Assembly: GCA_002376965.1 (NCBI GenBank)
Contig: DFOV01000378.1
Location: 1 to 6,973, forward strand
Direction of reading: 5' to 3'
From: Gammaproteobacteria bacterium UBA3532
Lineage (GTDB): Bacteria > Pseudomonadota > Gammaproteobacteria > Enterobacterales > UBA3532
DNA: 6,973 nucleotides
A program made the position numbers and the translations under genes. The notes under the pieces are model-generated. The model was not told the origin of the DNA. It did not search any database and was given only the letters and a program-made list of their open reading frames with translations. Below, piece after piece: positions 6,486 through 6,973 of the stretch; within the stretch, counting starts at the first letter, position 1, and the number at the start of each line of letters is the position of its first letter.

Positions 6486-6580
6486 AGTGCTTTCTACCTC
6501 GCCGATGATGGCTTAAACCGCTATATGAGCAAGCCAAAATAGCTCTTCTTGTATTTTTCAGTTAGACTAGCCGAAAGTAT

Positions 6581-6611
6581 ATACCAATGAAATCCTGGTA
6601 TTAATAAACCA
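6581..6611. repeat. ACCA/TGGT half-site array in the divergent SUKH-PilZ intergenic region
   Basis: ATACCA (6581-6586) and TGGTAT (6596-6601) form a perfect 6-bp inverted repeat with a 9-nt spacer. The TGGT arm is followed by ACCA at 6608-6611, making a second inverted pair with an 8-nt spacer. Three half-sites about 12-15 bp apart, alternating in orientation, could bind a dimeric regulator that acts on both divergent genes. No strong promoter hexamers were recognised in the rest of 6486-6641. Confidence 0.35.
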
Positions 6612-6641
6612 TGTAATTGTAGTAGTAGACTGGGGTATAAC

Positions 6642-6947
6642 ATGACTGTAGGTCGAGAGCATTCAGAAAAGCGCCAATTTATCCGAATGCATATTGATAC
6701 TGAAATTGATTTTGAGATAAATAACCAAGAATCTTTGCACGGTAGTGGCAAAGTTGAAAACTTAAGTGCCAGCGGCGTATCCTTTGTTACCGCCAGTTCC
6801 TTGGAAATAGGCGACATCCTCGACTTCAATATTGAACCGGGCAATGTCAAGACACGAGCACTGTGCGGTACTGCCGTAGTCAGACGCACTGAAGTCATTG
6901 AAGACGGTATTTTGAGTGTTGGAGCTGAATTCACTCAGCTGACGTAA
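6642..6947 (+). CDS. Single-domain PilZ protein, probable c-di-GMP receptor
   Basis: A 101-residue cytoplasmic protein consisting of one PilZ domain. PilZ domains bind cyclic di-GMP and pass the signal to motility, adhesion or exopolysaccharide machinery. Seen: the RxxxR motif at R11-QFI-R15 and the second motif N40-LSAS-G45 (N/DxSxxG), both with the c-di-GMP contact residues intact. Beta-strand-rich sequence follows (GDILDFNIEP, then LCGTAVVRR and LSVGAEF). The length is normal for stand-alone PilZ proteins. GGGG at 6632-6635 gives a reasonable ribosome binding site 6 nt before the ATG. The partner protein and output are not indicated by the neighbours, which are a divergent SUKH gene and the window edge. 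It is not the PilZ of type IV pili by any evidence here; no pilus genes are adjacent. Confidence 0.92.
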   Translation: MTVGREHSEKRQFIRMHIDTEIDFEINNQESLHGSGKVENLSASGVSFVTASSLEIGDILDFNIEPGNVKTRALCGTAVVRRTEVIEDGILSVGAEFTQLT

Positions 6948-6949
6948 AT

Positions 6950-6973
6950 CCAGCACACAAGCCCAGCACACAA
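6950..6973 (+). repeat. 13-bp tandem repeat, continuing off the right edge
   Basis: CCAGCACACAA occurs at 6950-6960 and again at 6963-6973 with GC between, giving a 13-bp period with 11 of 11 visible bases identical. The second copy is cut by the window end, so the copy number is unknown. It begins 2 bp after the PilZ stop codon. It may be a simple duplication or the start of a longer array. Confidence 0.6.

Noticed and set aside
6521..6934. Minus-strand frame of 137 codons opposite the PilZ gene
   Set aside because: The PilZ frame carries both family motifs and a good ribosome binding site. The opposite frame is low-quality sequence extending into a regulatory region.

Overview
The window looks like an ordinary chromosomal segment of a Gram-negative gammaproteobacterium, probably a marine or cellulolytic relative of Pseudomonas/Cellvibrionales. 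This placement is inferred from three proteins. The Y-family polymerase begins like Pseudomonas-type DinB. The 112-residue DUF2956-like protein and the stand-alone SMI1/KNR4-like protein are both of kinds I associate with Gammaproteobacteria. An outer-membrane TonB-dependent receptor confirms a diderm envelope. Base composition is moderate and roughly even along the window. I see no rRNA, tRNA, CRISPR array, transposase or integrase.

Layout: (1) 1-1935, minus strand: a TonB-dependent receptor read from a TTG start, open to the window's left edge and lacking its C-terminus. (2) 1936-2076: a divergent intergenic region with a candidate receptor promoter and two short inverted repeats. (3) 2077-4395, plus strand: a membrane-bound hybrid sensor histidine kinase with a C-terminal receiver domain. 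(4) 4396-4507: a short gap with a two-copy 18-bp tandem repeat. (5) 4508-4846, plus strand: a small basic protein with a C-terminal membrane anchor (DUF2956-like). (6) 4852-5931, minus strand: DNA polymerase IV (dinB), convergent with the previous gene and separated by 5 bp. (7) 5932-6086: a gap with a candidate dinB promoter, a LexA-like half-conserved box and a cluster of hairpins that may be a dispersed repeat. (8) 6087-6485, minus strand: an SMI1/KNR4 (SUKH) family protein. (9) 6486-6641: a divergent intergenic region with ACCA/TGGT inverted repeats. (10) 6642-6947, plus strand: a single-domain PilZ protein, followed by the start of a 13-bp tandem repeat at the right edge.

Functionally, the most suggestive pairing is the divergent receptor and hybrid kinase. 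The kinase has a large extracytoplasmic sensor and might sense the receptor's substrate or control its gene, but nothing in the sequence proves that. The remaining genes (mutagenic translesion polymerase, SUKH protein, c-di-GMP receiver) look functionally independent. I did not find a clear novel multi-gene system. The points most worth checking are an EF-hand-like loop in the receptor, the paired cysteines in the kinase sensor, the hairpin cluster upstream of dinB and the small intergenic repeats.
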